Source: Caldisericia bacterium (lineage in GTDB: Bacteria > Caldisericota > Caldisericia > JAAYUI01). From it: DNA of 43,230 nt. Both the position numbers and the translations under genes were made by a program. Of the stretch, positions 8,531 to 17,198 are shown in pieces (the first letter of the stretch is position 1; the number at the start of each line of letters is the position of its first letter). Where the stretch lies: NCBI GenBank assembly GCA_017999835.1, contig JAGNLA010000014.1, positions 1-43,230 of the forward strand. The letters are read 5' to 3'. The notes beneath the pieces are model-generated. The model was not told the DNA's origin, made no database searches, and saw only the letters and a program-made list of their open reading frames with translations.

Positions 8531-9034
8531 ATGGGTCTTGACAAACTTACCCCAAACGAAGGTTCCAGAAAAGCAAAATGGATCATCGGTAGAGGCAATG
8601 GTTCAGGTTCAGGCAAGAACAGTGGCTATGGTGACAAAGGCGCCAAGAGGCGTGAAGGTCGCGGCAAAGGCTACGGTTCAGGCTATGAAGGTGGACAGAC
8701 AAGAGCCTACATGAGACTCCCAAAGATCAGAGGCTGGAGAAATGAACTTGCGGATCCGATGGTTGTTGCCGAAGTAAAACTTGGCGAACTCAACATCATC
8801 CCAGCTGGAACCGAAGTTGATATGGATGTTCTCAGAACATACGATTTGGCAAGAAAAACTGACGGTTTCTATAAGATTCTCGGTTCAGGAACAATCGGCC
8901 ACGCACTCAACTTCAAGAGGGCAATGGCAACCAAGTCGGCAATCGACGCAATCAAGGCAGCCGGTGGATCAATTGAGATCTACAAGAAGCCAAAACTTGT
9001 GCGTAACAAAAGAACAGCCAAACAAGGAGCCTAG
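8531..9034 (+). CDS. rplO: 50S ribosomal protein L15
   Basis: L15 is a late-assembly large-subunit protein with a long glycine-rich N-terminal arm. The 167-residue product begins GLDKLTPNEGSRKAKW, has the GRGNGSGSGKNSGYGDKGAK arm and the KRREGRGKG stretch, and ends with a globular domain containing AIDAIKAAGGSIEI. GGAAGGCAGGCG precedes the ATG, partly inside rpsE. Confidence 0.97.
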   Translation: MGLDKLTPNEGSRKAKWIIGRGNGSGSGKNSGYGDKGAKRREGRGKGYGSGYEGGQTRAYMRLPKIRGWRNELADPMVVAEVKLGELNIIPAGTEVDMDVLRTYDLARKTDGFYKILGSGTIGHALNFKRAMATKSAIDAIKAAGGSIEIYKKPKLVRNKRTAKQGA

Positions 9035-9036
9035 GC

Positions 9037-10344
9037 ATGTGGAAGACCATAAAAACCGCATGGAGCATCATTGAACTGCGCAAGAAAATTCTTGTCACGT
9101 TAGGATTGTTCCTTTTGTTCCGCCTTGGAACACACCTCACTCTTCCAGGCATCGAAAGGGCAGTGCTTCATCTTTGGACAGGACAGGCCAGCTTCATGGG
9201 TCTCCTCGACCTGTTCTCGGGCGGAGCAACGTTCAACATTTCATTGCTGGCTTTGTCAGTTGGACCGTACATCACAGGATCGATCATCATTCAGCTGCTC
9301 GGTGGAGTCATTCCGGCCCTCGAAAAGCTTGTGAAAGAAGGCGGTCTTGAAGGTCAGAGAAAAATCGCCCAGATAACAAAGTGGGTCACCGTTGGTCTTG
9401 CTGCCCTCCAGGGAGCTGGCTTCATCTGGGGTATCTATCCACAGATGATCGCAAGATCAAAGATCATGATCCCGCTTTTCATCAACGATTCAGTATGGCT
9501 CAAGATTTACATGCTTTTCCTGCTTGTAGTTGGATCCTACTTGATCGTCTGGCTTGGCGAAGTCATGACGGAGTACGGAATTGGTAACGGCGTATCGCTT
9601 ATCATCTTTGCCGGTATCATCTCGAGAATCGTTCCAGGCTTCATTGAACTTGGTCAAAACGTAATGGGTGGATCAATCTCATGGCTTGGTGCATTGCTCG
9701 GATTAGCTATAGTCATCCTAGTAATAGCAGGCATCACCTGGGCGTACGAGGCTGAGCGGCGGATACCTATACAATACGCAAAGAGGATCGTCGGCCGCAA
9801 AATGGTTGGCGGACAGGCTACGTACATGCCTCTTCGTATGATTCAATCAGGCGTACTCCCAATCATTTTTGCAAGCTCGTTCATTCAGTTCCCTGTTGTC
9901 CTTGGTGTGTTCTTCTCGGCAAACAGCTGGTGGCACACAACCCTTATTCCTCTGCTCACCGACTACTCCTCTTGGGTTTATAACCTTGTGTTCTTCCTTC
10001 TGATCGTTGCTTTCACATATTTCTGGACAGCATTCCAGTATGATCCAAAAAAGATCAGCGAAGACCTTAAGGAATCCGGTGGGTTCATTCCTGGCGTAAG
10101 ACCAGGTGAAGCAACCGAGAACTACTTCAAGCATGTTCTCTCAAAGATCACCTTTCCTGCATCCATCTTCATTGCATGCCTTGCAATCGTTCCAAACCTC
10201 GTTCTTCGTGGTAACACAACATTGCAGAACATGTTTATTGGTGGTACAGGTATCCTCATCGTTATCGGTGTTGCAATCGAAACTGTCAATCAGATCGAAA
10301 GCTTCATGACAATGAGAAACTACGAGGGGTTCCTTAGAAAATGA
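9037..10344 (+). CDS. secY: Protein translocase subunit SecY
   Basis: SecY forms the channel of the Sec translocon in the cytoplasmic membrane. The 435-residue protein has the expected ten hydrophobic segments. Family motifs include GLLDLFSGGATFNISLLALS near residues 53-70, PYITGSIIIQLL, the cytoplasmic loop ERRIPIQYAKR, and PGVRPGEATENYF. The last is the loop before TM9 that contacts SecA and the ribosome. It lies at the end of the spc cluster, starts 2 bases after rplO behind AAGGAGCC, and overlaps adk by 4 bases. Confidence 0.98.
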   Translation: MWKTIKTAWSIIELRKKILVTLGLFLLFRLGTHLTLPGIERAVLHLWTGQASFMGLLDLFSGGATFNISLLALSVGPYITGSIIIQLLGGVIPALEKLVKEGGLEGQRKIAQITKWVTVGLAALQGAGFIWGIYPQMIARSKIMIPLFINDSVWLKIYMLFLLVVGSYLIVWLGEVMTEYGIGNGVSLIIFAGIISRIVPGFIELGQNVMGGSISWLGALLGLAIVILVIAGITWAYEAERRIPIQYAKRIVGRKMVGGQATYMPLRMIQSGVLPIIFASSFIQFPVVLGVFFSANSWWHTTLIPLLTDYSSWVYNLVFFLLIVAFTYFWTAFQYDPKKISEDLKESGGFIPGVRPGEATENYFKHVLSKITFPASIFIACLAIVPNLVLRGNTTLQNMFIGGTGILIVIGVAIETVNQIESFMTMRNYEGFLRK

Positions 10345-10961
10345 AATTGATACTGCTTGGACCTCCTGGATCGGGCAAAGGTACAGTGGCCAGCGACCTT
10401 GTGGAATCACTCCACACGCAGGTACTTACAACCTCAGAGATTCTGAAAGAGGAAATCAGGCAGGGAACAAAGACTGGTTTGACCATAAAGCAATTCATGG
10501 ACGCAGGCCGTCTTGCACCCGATGAGCTGGTTATCCAGGCAGTATTAGCAAAACTTGACAATCTGGAAGGTTACATTCTGGACGGTTTTCCAAGAACTAT
10601 CGTGCAGGCGAAAGCTTTGAACGATAGGCTTGATGAAACCGGCAAAAAAGTCGATCATGTGATTTATCTGGATTTACCTTTGGAAGTCGCAAAACAACGA
10701 AATATGCTACGGAAGACATGCAAGATTTGCGGTTTTTCTCCAACATTGGACAATACCGTCTGCCCCAAATGTGGTGGAGAATTGATTAAAAGAGTTGACG
10801 ATGAAGAAGCCACTATCCTCAAGCGGCTTACTACGTATGTTGACGAAACCGCTCCTCTTGTTGACTTCTATAGTACCAAGGGTAAACTATTAAAGATTGA
10901 TGCCAATGCTTCCCGTGACGTCGTAAAAATGCGCATCTTATCCGCTTTGGGCATTGCATGA
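10341..10961 (+). CDS. adk: Adenylate kinase with shortened zinc-type LID
   Basis: Adenylate kinase interconverts ATP plus AMP with two ADP in the cytoplasm. The 206-residue product has the P-loop GPPGSGKGT at residues 7-15, the DGFPRT AMP-binding motif and the RVDDEEATILKRL motif after the LID. The LID holds two cysteine pairs (CKIC and CPKC), so it is the zinc-binding kind, but only 10 residues separate the pairs instead of about 16 in the Bacillus enzyme. The usual GRR before the first pair reads LRK. It overlaps secY and map by 4 bases each, as in Firmicutes-type gene order. Confidence 0.95.
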   Translation: MKLILLGPPGSGKGTVASDLVESLHTQVLTTSEILKEEIRQGTKTGLTIKQFMDAGRLAPDELVIQAVLAKLDNLEGYILDGFPRTIVQAKALNDRLDETGKKVDHVIYLDLPLEVAKQRNMLRKTCKICGFSPTLDNTVCPKCGGELIKRVDDEEATILKRLTTYVDETAPLVDFYSTKGKLLKIDANASRDVVKMRILSALGIA

Positions 10962-11704
10962 TCGTAATCAAATCAGAACAAGAGATCAGTGCAATGAAAG
11001 TGCTGGGAGAAATTTGCTCCCGGATGCTAGGAACCTTGAAAGAATATGCAAAACCCGGTGTCAAGACCATCGATATCGACAGGCTCTGCCAGTCGGAGTG
11101 CCAAAGACTTGGCGTTAAGGCGTCAAGCTTCGGTTATCATGGTTATCCAGGTCATTTGTGCATCTCGCTCAATCAGACGGTCATTCATGGCATACCATCA
11201 GAGAGGGTTTTAAAACCCACCGATATGGTGAGCCTCGACCTCGTCATTGAGCGTGACGGATTGTTTGTCGACTCCACAATCTCATTTGTGGTTGGCGGCA
11301 ATCCAAGTCCTATCCAGCATAAACTTATGGATGTATGCTGTAAGGCGTTAGATGTTGGCATTCAAACAGCCAGACCTGGAAAAAGAATTGGCGATGTGGG
11401 ATTTGCGATCCAGCAAATCGTTGAGTCTGCCGGATTCTCCGTTATAAGAGAATTTGTTGGACACGGTGTCGGAAGGGCAATGCATGAGGATCCTCAGATC
11501 CCGAACTTTGGCAAGCCTGGTACCGGTCACCTGATTAAACCCGGAATGACTCTGGCAATCGAACCGATGATTGCACAGGGAGACTGGGATGTTGTTGTTG
11601 AAGACGATGGCTGGACAGCCAATATGCGTGACGGCAAGCTTTCTTGTCACTGTGAACATACAGTGGCAGTGCTTGAAACCGAAACCATAATAATAACTAA
11701 ATAA
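10958..11704 (+). CDS. map: Type I methionine aminopeptidase
   Basis: This enzyme removes the N-terminal methionine from nascent proteins. The 248-residue product is a class-I pita-bread metalloprotease, and all five metal ligands can be placed: Asp94, Asp105, His169, Glu202 and Glu233. His77 matches the conserved substrate-contacting histidine. There is no N-terminal SH3-binding or zinc-finger extension. The region around the second aspartate reads GLFVDSTISF, slightly different from the common GDTSRMF. The gene overlaps adk by 4 bases and precedes infA. Confidence 0.96.
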   Translation: MIVIKSEQEISAMKVLGEICSRMLGTLKEYAKPGVKTIDIDRLCQSECQRLGVKASSFGYHGYPGHLCISLNQTVIHGIPSERVLKPTDMVSLDLVIERDGLFVDSTISFVVGGNPSPIQHKLMDVCCKALDVGIQTARPGKRIGDVGFAIQQIVESAGFSVIREFVGHGVGRAMHEDPQIPNFGKPGTGHLIKPGMTLAIEPMIAQGDWDVVVEDDGWTANMRDGKLSCHCEHTVAVLETETIIITK

Positions 11705-11722
11705 ATAGGAATTGGAGGTTGT

Positions 11723-11941
11723 GTGCCTGAATCAAAGGACGTAGTTGAAACAGAAGCGGTAGTGCTCGAAACACTGCCATCTGCCATGTTCAAGGTAAAA
11801 CTTGCAAATGGTAGAGTGATCCTCGCTCACATAAGCGGTAGGATGAGAATGAACTTCATCAGGATCCTGCCTGGCGACAAAGTGAGGCTCGAACTGTCAC
11901 CCTACGACCTCTCAAGAGGACGCATAATCTACAGGCTTTAA
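11723..11941 (+). CDS. infA: Translation initiation factor IF-1
   Basis: IF-1 occupies the A site during initiation. The 72-residue OB-fold protein has [41 protein letters not shown] and [16 protein letters not shown], close to the family consensus. The start is GTG at 11723, 4 bases after GGAGG at 11714-11718. No ATG gives a full-length product. It is followed 9 bases later by rpmJ. Confidence 0.96.
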   Translation: MPESKDVVETEAVVLETLPSAMFKVKLANGRVILAHISGRMRMNFIRILPGDKVRLELSPYDLSRGRIIYRL

Positions 11942-11950
11942 GGAGGAAGT

Positions 11951-12064
11951 ATGAAAATTAGGGCATCAGTAAAGCCTATTTGTGAAAAATGCAAGATCAT
12001 CCGCCGCAAGGGCAGGGTGATGGTTATATGCGAAAACCCAAAACACAAGCAAAGGCAAAAGTAG
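11951..12064 (+). CDS. rpmJ: 50S ribosomal protein L36
   Basis: L36 is the smallest large-subunit protein and stabilises 23S rRNA near the GTPase centre. The 37-residue product reads [15 protein letters not shown], then a basic stretch, and ends [10 protein letters not shown]. The CxxC, the later cysteine and the histidine form the zinc site of the zinc-binding (C+) form. AAGGAGGAAGT is directly upstream. The gene is short but unambiguous. Confidence 0.96.
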   Translation: MKIRASVKPICEKCKIIRRKGRVMVICENPKHKQRQK

Positions 12065-12077
12065 GAGGATATTTTCA

Positions 12078-12458
12078 ATGCCACGAATTTCAGGAGTTGA
12101 CCTGCCAGCCGACAAGCGAATCGATATTTCGCTCCGCTACCTTTACGGCATCGGCCCAAAAAATGCCCTTGAGATAGTCAAGAAGTGCGGATTCGACCAG
12201 AATACAAAGATGAAGGATCTGACCGAAGCACAACTTGAGAAGATCAAGGAAGTCTTGGCCAAGGATTATCTTGTAGAGGGTGACCTTAGAAAAGTAGTCA
12301 CCATGAACATTAAAAAACTTATTGACACAGGCTCTTATCGTGGTTCAAGACACAAAAGAGGAATGCCTGTCAGAGGCCAGAGAACAAGAACAAACGCAAG
12401 AACTCGTAAGGGTCCAGCAAAAACAGTCGGTGTCGGCAAAGCCGCCCCAGCCAAATAA
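12078..12458 (+). CDS. rpsM: 30S ribosomal protein S13
   Basis: S13 sits in the head and contacts P-site tRNA and S19. The 126-residue product has MPRISGVDLP, the helix-hairpin-helix YGIGPKNALEIVKKCG and the basic C-terminus with SYRGSRHKRGMPVRGQRTRTNARTRKG. TAGGAGGATATTTTCA precedes the start. It begins the alpha cluster. Confidence 0.98.
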   Translation: MPRISGVDLPADKRIDISLRYLYGIGPKNALEIVKKCGFDQNTKMKDLTEAQLEKIKEVLAKDYLVEGDLRKVVTMNIKKLIDTGSYRGSRHKRGMPVRGQRTRTNARTRKGPAKTVGVGKAAPAK

Positions 12459-12468
12459 GAGGTGAATG

Positions 12469-12879
12469 ATGGCAACTCCACAACCAAAAGCATCACAATC
12501 AGGAAAGCAGAAAAAGAAAAAAATCAAAACAATGGTCTCAGAGGGCCGTGTTTATATTCATTCCAGCTATAACAACACAATCGTCTCTGTCACTGACAAA
12601 AATGGCGATGTGATCAGCTGGTCGTCAGGCGGATCCTGCGGATTCAAGGGCACAAGAAAAGGCACAGCCTTTGCCGCCCAGGTTGCAGCGCAGACAGCAT
12701 GCAAAAAAGCCCAGGATATGGGTATGAGATTAGCCAGACTTTTTGTAAAAGGACCAGGTTCAGGCAGAGAAACAGCCATAAGGTCCATCGGCAACTCAGG
12801 AATCGATATTGTTGGAATCAAAGATATTACACCCATACCGCACAACGGCTGCAGGCCGCCAAAGCAGAGAAGGGTATAA
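12469..12879 (+). CDS. rpsK: 30S ribosomal protein S11
   Basis: S11 forms part of the platform near the E site. The product shows [28 protein letters not shown] and the conserved C-terminus [21 protein letters not shown]. Two adjacent ATG codons at 12466 and 12469 are possible. The second is preferred because it lies 6 bases from GAGG (12459-12462), against 3 for the first. The protein is 136 residues from this start. Confidence 0.96.
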   Translation: MATPQPKASQSGKQKKKKIKTMVSEGRVYIHSSYNNTIVSVTDKNGDVISWSSGGSCGFKGTRKGTAFAAQVAAQTACKKAQDMGMRLARLFVKGPGSGRETAIRSIGNSGIDIVGIKDITPIPHNGCRPPKQRRV

Positions 12880-12891
12880 AGGCAGGAACAC

Positions 12892-13524
12892 ATGGGCAGA
12901 TATATTGGACCAGTCTGCAGACTCTGCAGAAGAGAAAGATGCAAACTTTATCTCAAAGGAGCCCGTTGCTACAGCTCCAAGTGTCCGGTTGACCGCAAGC
13001 TTATCCTTCCGGGACAGCATGGACCAAAACAGGGTCTTCGTGGTAAAATGACAGACTACAACACACACCTTCGTGAAAAACAGAAAGTAAAGAGAATGTA
13101 TGGTGTGTTTGAAAATGCATTTGAAAAGTACTTCGACAAGGCAAAAGCCCAGAGGGAAATCCCAACCGGCGAAAAACTCATGGAACTCCTTGAGCGCAGA
13201 CTCGACAATGTGGTTTACCGTGCATCAATGTCCACATCAAGAACCCTTGCAAGACAGTTCGTTAACCACGGTCACATTGTTGTAAACGGCAAGAGACTCG
13301 ATGTTGCGTCATACCAGGTTCGCCCAGGCGACGTAATTGAAGTTAAGGAAAGTGCTCGCAACATAGGCATGATAGCAGACAGCATCAAATCACCACTGAC
13401 ACCACCATCTTGGCTCTCTCTCGACTCCAAGAACTTCAAAGTTGAGGTGCTAAGAGTTCCGACAATGTCAGACATTGACATCAACGCCAATGTCCAGCTC
13501 ATTGTCGAGTTCTACTCCAGATAA
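12892..13524 (+). CDS. rpsD: 30S ribosomal protein S4, zinc-binding form
   Basis: S4 nucleates 30S assembly and lies at the mRNA entry tunnel. The 210-residue product has an N-terminal zinc motif (CRLCRRERCK with later ARC and SKC cysteines within the first 35 residues) and the S4 RNA-binding domain with RLDNVVYR and ARQFVNHGHIVVNGK. Its place before rpoA is typical of Firmicutes-like order. GGCAGGAACAC precedes the ATG. Confidence 0.98.
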   Translation: MGRYIGPVCRLCRRERCKLYLKGARCYSSKCPVDRKLILPGQHGPKQGLRGKMTDYNTHLREKQKVKRMYGVFENAFEKYFDKAKAQREIPTGEKLMELLERRLDNVVYRASMSTSRTLARQFVNHGHIVVNGKRLDVASYQVRPGDVIEVKESARNIGMIADSIKSPLTPPSWLSLDSKNFKVEVLRVPTMSDIDINANVQLIVEFYSR

Positions 13525-13533
13525 GGAGGGAAA

Positions 13534-15135
13534 GTGTTCCCATTACCTTCTCTCGAGCTCAAGACAGTTGAAGAAGATGCCTTCCTGGGCAGATATACAA
13601 TTGAACCTTTGCACCCAGGCTATGGCATTATGATCGGCAACAGCCTTCGTAGGGTTCTGCTCTCATCAATCATGGGAGCAGCACCGGTTGCTGTAAGGAT
13701 TGAGGGTGTACCTCATGAATTCAGTGTTATCGAAGGTGTCGTCGAAGACGTTGTTCAGATTATACTGAACCTGAAAAAACTTGTTGTTGGTATGGATAGC
13801 GATGAAGTCAGAACGCTTACACTTGACGTTTCAGGCGAAAGAGTAGTGACTGCCGCTGATATCATTCCGGACGCAGGCGTAACAATCGTCAACCCTGAAC
13901 TTCATATTGCTGAGCTCTCAAGCCCAAACTCTCAGCTTCGCATGGATATCCTTGTTGCAAAAAACAGAGGCTATGTTCCTACAGAAAAAAACAAGAGAGG
14001 CGACTATCCAATCGGAACGATCTGGATGGACGCAATGTTTACCCCTGTTAAGAATGTGAAGTTCACTGTTGAACAGACACTTATTGAACAGTACCTTGAT
14101 TTCGAGCGCCTCAACATCGACATTCTCTGCAACGGAGCCATTCAACCAAAAGACTCACTCAACCAGGCTTTGCAGATTCTTTCTGAGTACTTCTCGGCAA
14201 TTGCCCAGCCTGACATCCTTCGAGATTCTGAGGGTGAACTTGAGTCATCAATTGATGACAAGCTCGATATGAGTCTGGACATCGTTGTTCCGAACATCTC
14301 GCCAAAGACTCACCATCTGCTCATCTATGCCGGCATCAAAACGCTTCGCGACCTGCTGATGAAAGAACAAAACGACATCACAGCCATCAAAGGCATCACC
14401 ACAAAGATGCTCAAGGAGCTTGTGAAAGCCGTTGAATCGACTTCTGATTATCAGGTCATCTCCCAGTATGCCTTCCCGTTTATTACGGTTTCCGAAGAGG
14501 AAGAGGCGGAAGCGGAAGTTGAAGAAGTTGACATAGAGGCAGCGGTTGAGGATGAAGAGCCGGAAGTTGTCGAACAACCGCCAGCACCAAAAGCCGAAGC
14601 CAAACCAGTCAAGGAAGATCACAGGGAATTTGTTGTCACCAAGAAAGAACAGAGAGAGGAGCCTCCTCAGGTTTCACTTAAGGTTTCCGACCTCAACTTC
14701 ACACTTGATGACCTTGCTCTGTCAAAGTCCACAAGACAGTTCCTTACCTCAGTCAAAATAAACACCCTCGACCAACTGCTCGGTAAAACCAGAAAAGACC
14801 TCATGCAGCTCTCAAGCTCAAAGGACAAGGTTGTAAACGAGATTGAAAAGAGACTCGACCAGCTCGACCTCAAGCTCGTACCAGACCAGGTTGACGCAGC
14901 ATCCGAAGAAGAACGTACAAACAAACTTCTTTCAATGGACATTGAAGAATTCAAGGAAGAAGTCGTTATTCCGAAGACTAACCTCAAACATATGGAACAG
15001 GCAAATATTGCCACTCTGGGTGATCTTGTCGAGCTTGGAAAATCAGGCATGAAGGGTCAGCTCAAGATGACCGCAAAAACAATAGAAGAAATTGAAAAGA
15101 GACTCGAGAAGATGGGTCTCCAGATCAAGGAGTAA
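13534..15135 (+). CDS. rpoA: RNA polymerase alpha subunit with three CTD-like modules
   Basis: The alpha dimer scaffolds RNA polymerase assembly and its C-terminal domain binds upstream promoter DNA and activators. Residues 1-235 are a normal alpha N-terminal domain (YGIMIGNSLRRVLLSS, then the VEQTLIEQYLDFERL region). The protein continues to 533 residues, about 200 longer than usual. I see three helix-hairpin-helix CTD-like modules at about 245-302, 385-448 and 466-532. An acidic linker (about 320-347) and a proline/lysine stretch separate the first two. Each module keeps the I-x-T/K-L-x-x-L pattern, but the canonical DNA-contacting Arg265 and Asn268 (E. coli numbering) are not clearly conserved. 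The start is GTG at 13534 behind AAGGAGGG. Confidence 0.96.
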   Translation: MFPLPSLELKTVEEDAFLGRYTIEPLHPGYGIMIGNSLRRVLLSSIMGAAPVAVRIEGVPHEFSVIEGVVEDVVQIILNLKKLVVGMDSDEVRTLTLDVSGERVVTAADIIPDAGVTIVNPELHIAELSSPNSQLRMDILVAKNRGYVPTEKNKRGDYPIGTIWMDAMFTPVKNVKFTVEQTLIEQYLDFERLNIDILCNGAIQPKDSLNQALQILSEYFSAIAQPDILRDSEGELESSIDDKLDMSLDIVVPNISPKTHHLLIYAGIKTLRDLLMKEQNDITAIKGITTKMLKELVKAVESTSDYQVISQYAFPFITVSEEEEAEAEVEEVDIEAAVEDEEPEVVEQPPAPKAEAKPVKEDHREFVVTKKEQREEPPQVSLKVSDLNFTLDDLALSKSTRQFLTSVKINTLDQLLGKTRKDLMQLSSSKDKVVNEIEKRLDQLDLKLVPDQVDAASEEERTNKLLSMDIEEFKEEVVIPKTNLKHMEQANIATLGDLVELGKSGMKGQLKMTAKTIEEIEKRLEKMGLQIKE

Positions 15136-15137
15136 AC

Positions 15138-15542
15138 ATGAGACATACAAGATCGCAACGCAAACTCGGAGTGTGGAGCAGTTACAGGAAGATGATGCTT
15201 CGCAATCTTGCGACCTCACTTGTCAAATACGGCAAGGTCACAACGACAGAAGCAAGGTCAAAAGAACTTCGCCGCCAGATTGACTGGATAATGAACGTGG
15301 CAAGCAAAGTCGGACTTCCAGGTGAAAAGGAAGACCCGAAAGAAAGCGTAGCAAAACTCCCAGGAAGAAGAGAAGTCTACTCATTCTTCACAACCAAAGA
15401 AGTCGCCAAAAAAGCCCTTGAAGAAGCACCAAACAAGTTCAAAGGTAAAATTGGTGGAGGATACACAAGGCAGTTCAAGCTTGGACAGCGCAGAGGCGAC
15501 AGCACTGAGCTTGTTCTTGTCAAGCTTGATTATGAAGCCTGA
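15138..15542 (+). CDS. rplQ: 50S ribosomal protein L17
   Basis: L17 lies near the tunnel exit. The product has the MRHTRSQRKLGVWSSYRKMMLRNLATSLVK-type N-terminus (in short RNLATSL), followed by EARSKELRRQID, and ends with GYTRQFKLGQRRGDSTELVLVKL, matching the family. At 134 residues it has a modest insertion in the middle (around 60-75). The last 11 bases overlap the start of the first ECF ATPase, tying the transporter to the ribosomal transcript. Confidence 0.97.
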   Translation: MRHTRSQRKLGVWSSYRKMMLRNLATSLVKYGKVTTTEARSKELRRQIDWIMNVASKVGLPGEKEDPKESVAKLPGRREVYSFFTTKEVAKKALEEAPNKFKGKIGGGYTRQFKLGQRRGDSTELVLVKLDYEA

Positions 15543-16371
15543 AGCTCTGCTTGAGTTTTCGCAAGTAACCTTTATTTACGGAAAGACAGGTGCACCAGCA
15601 ATTAGCGGGTGCACCTTTAATATTTTTCAGGGGGAGTTTGTGGCTCTGGTTGGGCACAACTCATCTGGAAAATCAACAATTGCCAAGCTTTCAAACGGTC
15701 TTTTGCAGCCAGACGAAGGTAGGGTTTCGGTGTTTGGGCTGGAAACCTCTGACCAGAAAAATCTTCAAGATATCAGAAAAAATATTGGACTGGTCTTTCA
15801 AAACCCAGATAACCAAACTGTTGCAACGTTGGTTGAAGAGGATGTTGCATTTGGTCCTGAAAACCTGTGCCTTCCGCAGGAAGATATAAGAAAAAGAGTT
15901 GACGAATCACTTGCAACAGTGGGTATGTCCGCATATGTAAAACATCCTGTCCCAAACCTCTCAGGTGGCCAGAAGCAGCTTGTTGCAATTGCTGGCATCC
16001 TGGCTTTGAGACCAAAGTTGCTCATTCTCGATGAAGCCACATCATTGCTCGACCCCAAAGGTCGCCAGCAGGTTCTGGCCAAAATCATACAGCTAAACAA
16101 AGAAGGTTACGCTGTGATGATGATCACCCATAAGATGGAAGAAGTCCTGCTTGCATCAAGGGTTCTGGTGCTTGAAAAAGGTAACTTGATTTTTGATGGC
16201 AAACCAGACGTTCTTTTCCATAATAATGACTTGATGATTCGCTCTGGACTCCAACCACCTGAAATTTTCGAACTTCACAGCAAACTCGAAGAGCTTGGCG
16301 TTAACGTTCCGGTTCCACAGACAAGCTCTGATATGGTCGAAAGTATATGTCAATTGAAATCAGCCATCTGA
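15532..16371 (+). CDS. ecfA1: ECF transporter ATPase EcfA1
   Basis: This is one of two ATPases that power energy-coupling-factor uptake of vitamins or metal ions. The 279-residue ABC protein has Walker A GHNSSGKST (41-49), Q-loop FQNPDNQ, signature LSGGQKQ, Walker B LLILDEATSLLDP and a switch histidine in MMITHKMEE. The ATG at 15532 overlaps the rplQ 3' end by 11 bases; the frame is open further upstream only inside rplQ. It overlaps ecfA2 by 25 bases. This order after rplQ is the same as in Firmicutes. Confidence 0.94.
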   Translation: MKPEALLEFSQVTFIYGKTGAPAISGCTFNIFQGEFVALVGHNSSGKSTIAKLSNGLLQPDEGRVSVFGLETSDQKNLQDIRKNIGLVFQNPDNQTVATLVEEDVAFGPENLCLPQEDIRKRVDESLATVGMSAYVKHPVPNLSGGQKQLVAIAGILALRPKLLILDEATSLLDPKGRQQVLAKIIQLNKEGYAVMMITHKMEEVLLASRVLVLEKGNLIFDGKPDVLFHNNDLMIRSGLQPPEIFELHSKLEELGVNVPVPQTSSDMVESICQLKSAI

Positions 16372-17198
16372 CCTACATTTATGACCAAGGCCTGCCTTTT
16401 GCCCATAAAGCTTTGGACGATGTATCGTTTATTATAGAGGACAATATCACAACCGGCATCATCGGTTCGACCGGTTCTGGCAAAAGTACTCTTATCCAAC
16501 ATTTTAATGCTTTACTCACGCCAACATCCGGAACTGTAACAGTTGACGGGCAAGACATCGCTGCAAAAACAACAAACAAAAAACTCCTGCGAAGAGAAGT
16601 TGGTTTGGTTTTCCAATATCCAGAAACCCAACTCTTTGGTGAAACAGTTTTCCAGGACGTTGCCTTTGGGCCTACAAAAATGGATCTTCCAAAGGAAGAG
16701 GTAAAAGAACGTGTTTACAGATCGCTCCAGATGGTTGGCATTGACCCTGACTTGTACGTCGAAAGATCACCGTTCCAACTTTCAGGTGGAGAGAAGAGAA
16801 AAGTAGCCATCGCTGGCATCCTTGCCATTGACCCCAAAATTCTTGTTCTTGACGAACCATCGGCAGGACTTGATCCAGTCTCACGTTCTTTGCTGCTTGA
16901 CCTGATTTCAAGCTTTGCCCAAACCGGCAAGACCATCATCATGGTCAGCCATGACATGGACGAGATAGCAAAAGTCTGCAAGAACGTAATTATCATGAAA
17001 AAATCAAAAGCCATTTTTGTCGGGCCAACCGACGAAGCCTTCTCCAACCCTGACTTGATAGCCGAGGCTGGTTTGGACGTGCCTGCCCTGTCATTTATCG
17101 GTGACAGACTGAGAGCAAAAGGGTTTGACTTGCCAAGAAAAATATTTACAGCAGGCGAGCTTGCCAAACTGGTGGCAGCACAGGTGGGTGGTAGATAA
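16347..17198 (+). CDS. ecfA2: ECF transporter ATPase EcfA2
   Basis: This is the second ATPase of the ECF module and pairs with EcfA1 to drive substrate-binding S components. The 283-residue protein has Walker A GSTGSGKST, Q-loop FQYPETQ, signature LSGGEKRKVAIAG, Walker B ILVLDEPSAGLDP and a switch histidine in MVSHDMDE. The C-terminal tail with FDLPRKIFTAGELA is typical of EcfA proteins. The ATG at 16347 gives the usual MSIEISHLTYIY start. It abuts ecfT, sharing one base. Confidence 0.94.
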   Translation: MSIEISHLTYIYDQGLPFAHKALDDVSFIIEDNITTGIIGSTGSGKSTLIQHFNALLTPTSGTVTVDGQDIAAKTTNKKLLRREVGLVFQYPETQLFGETVFQDVAFGPTKMDLPKEEVKERVYRSLQMVGIDPDLYVERSPFQLSGGEKRKVAIAGILAIDPKILVLDEPSAGLDPVSRSLLLDLISSFAQTGKTIIMVSHDMDEIAKVCKNVIIMKKSKAIFVGPTDEAFSNPDLIAEAGLDVPALSFIGDRLRAKGFDLPRKIFTAGELAKLVAAQVGGR

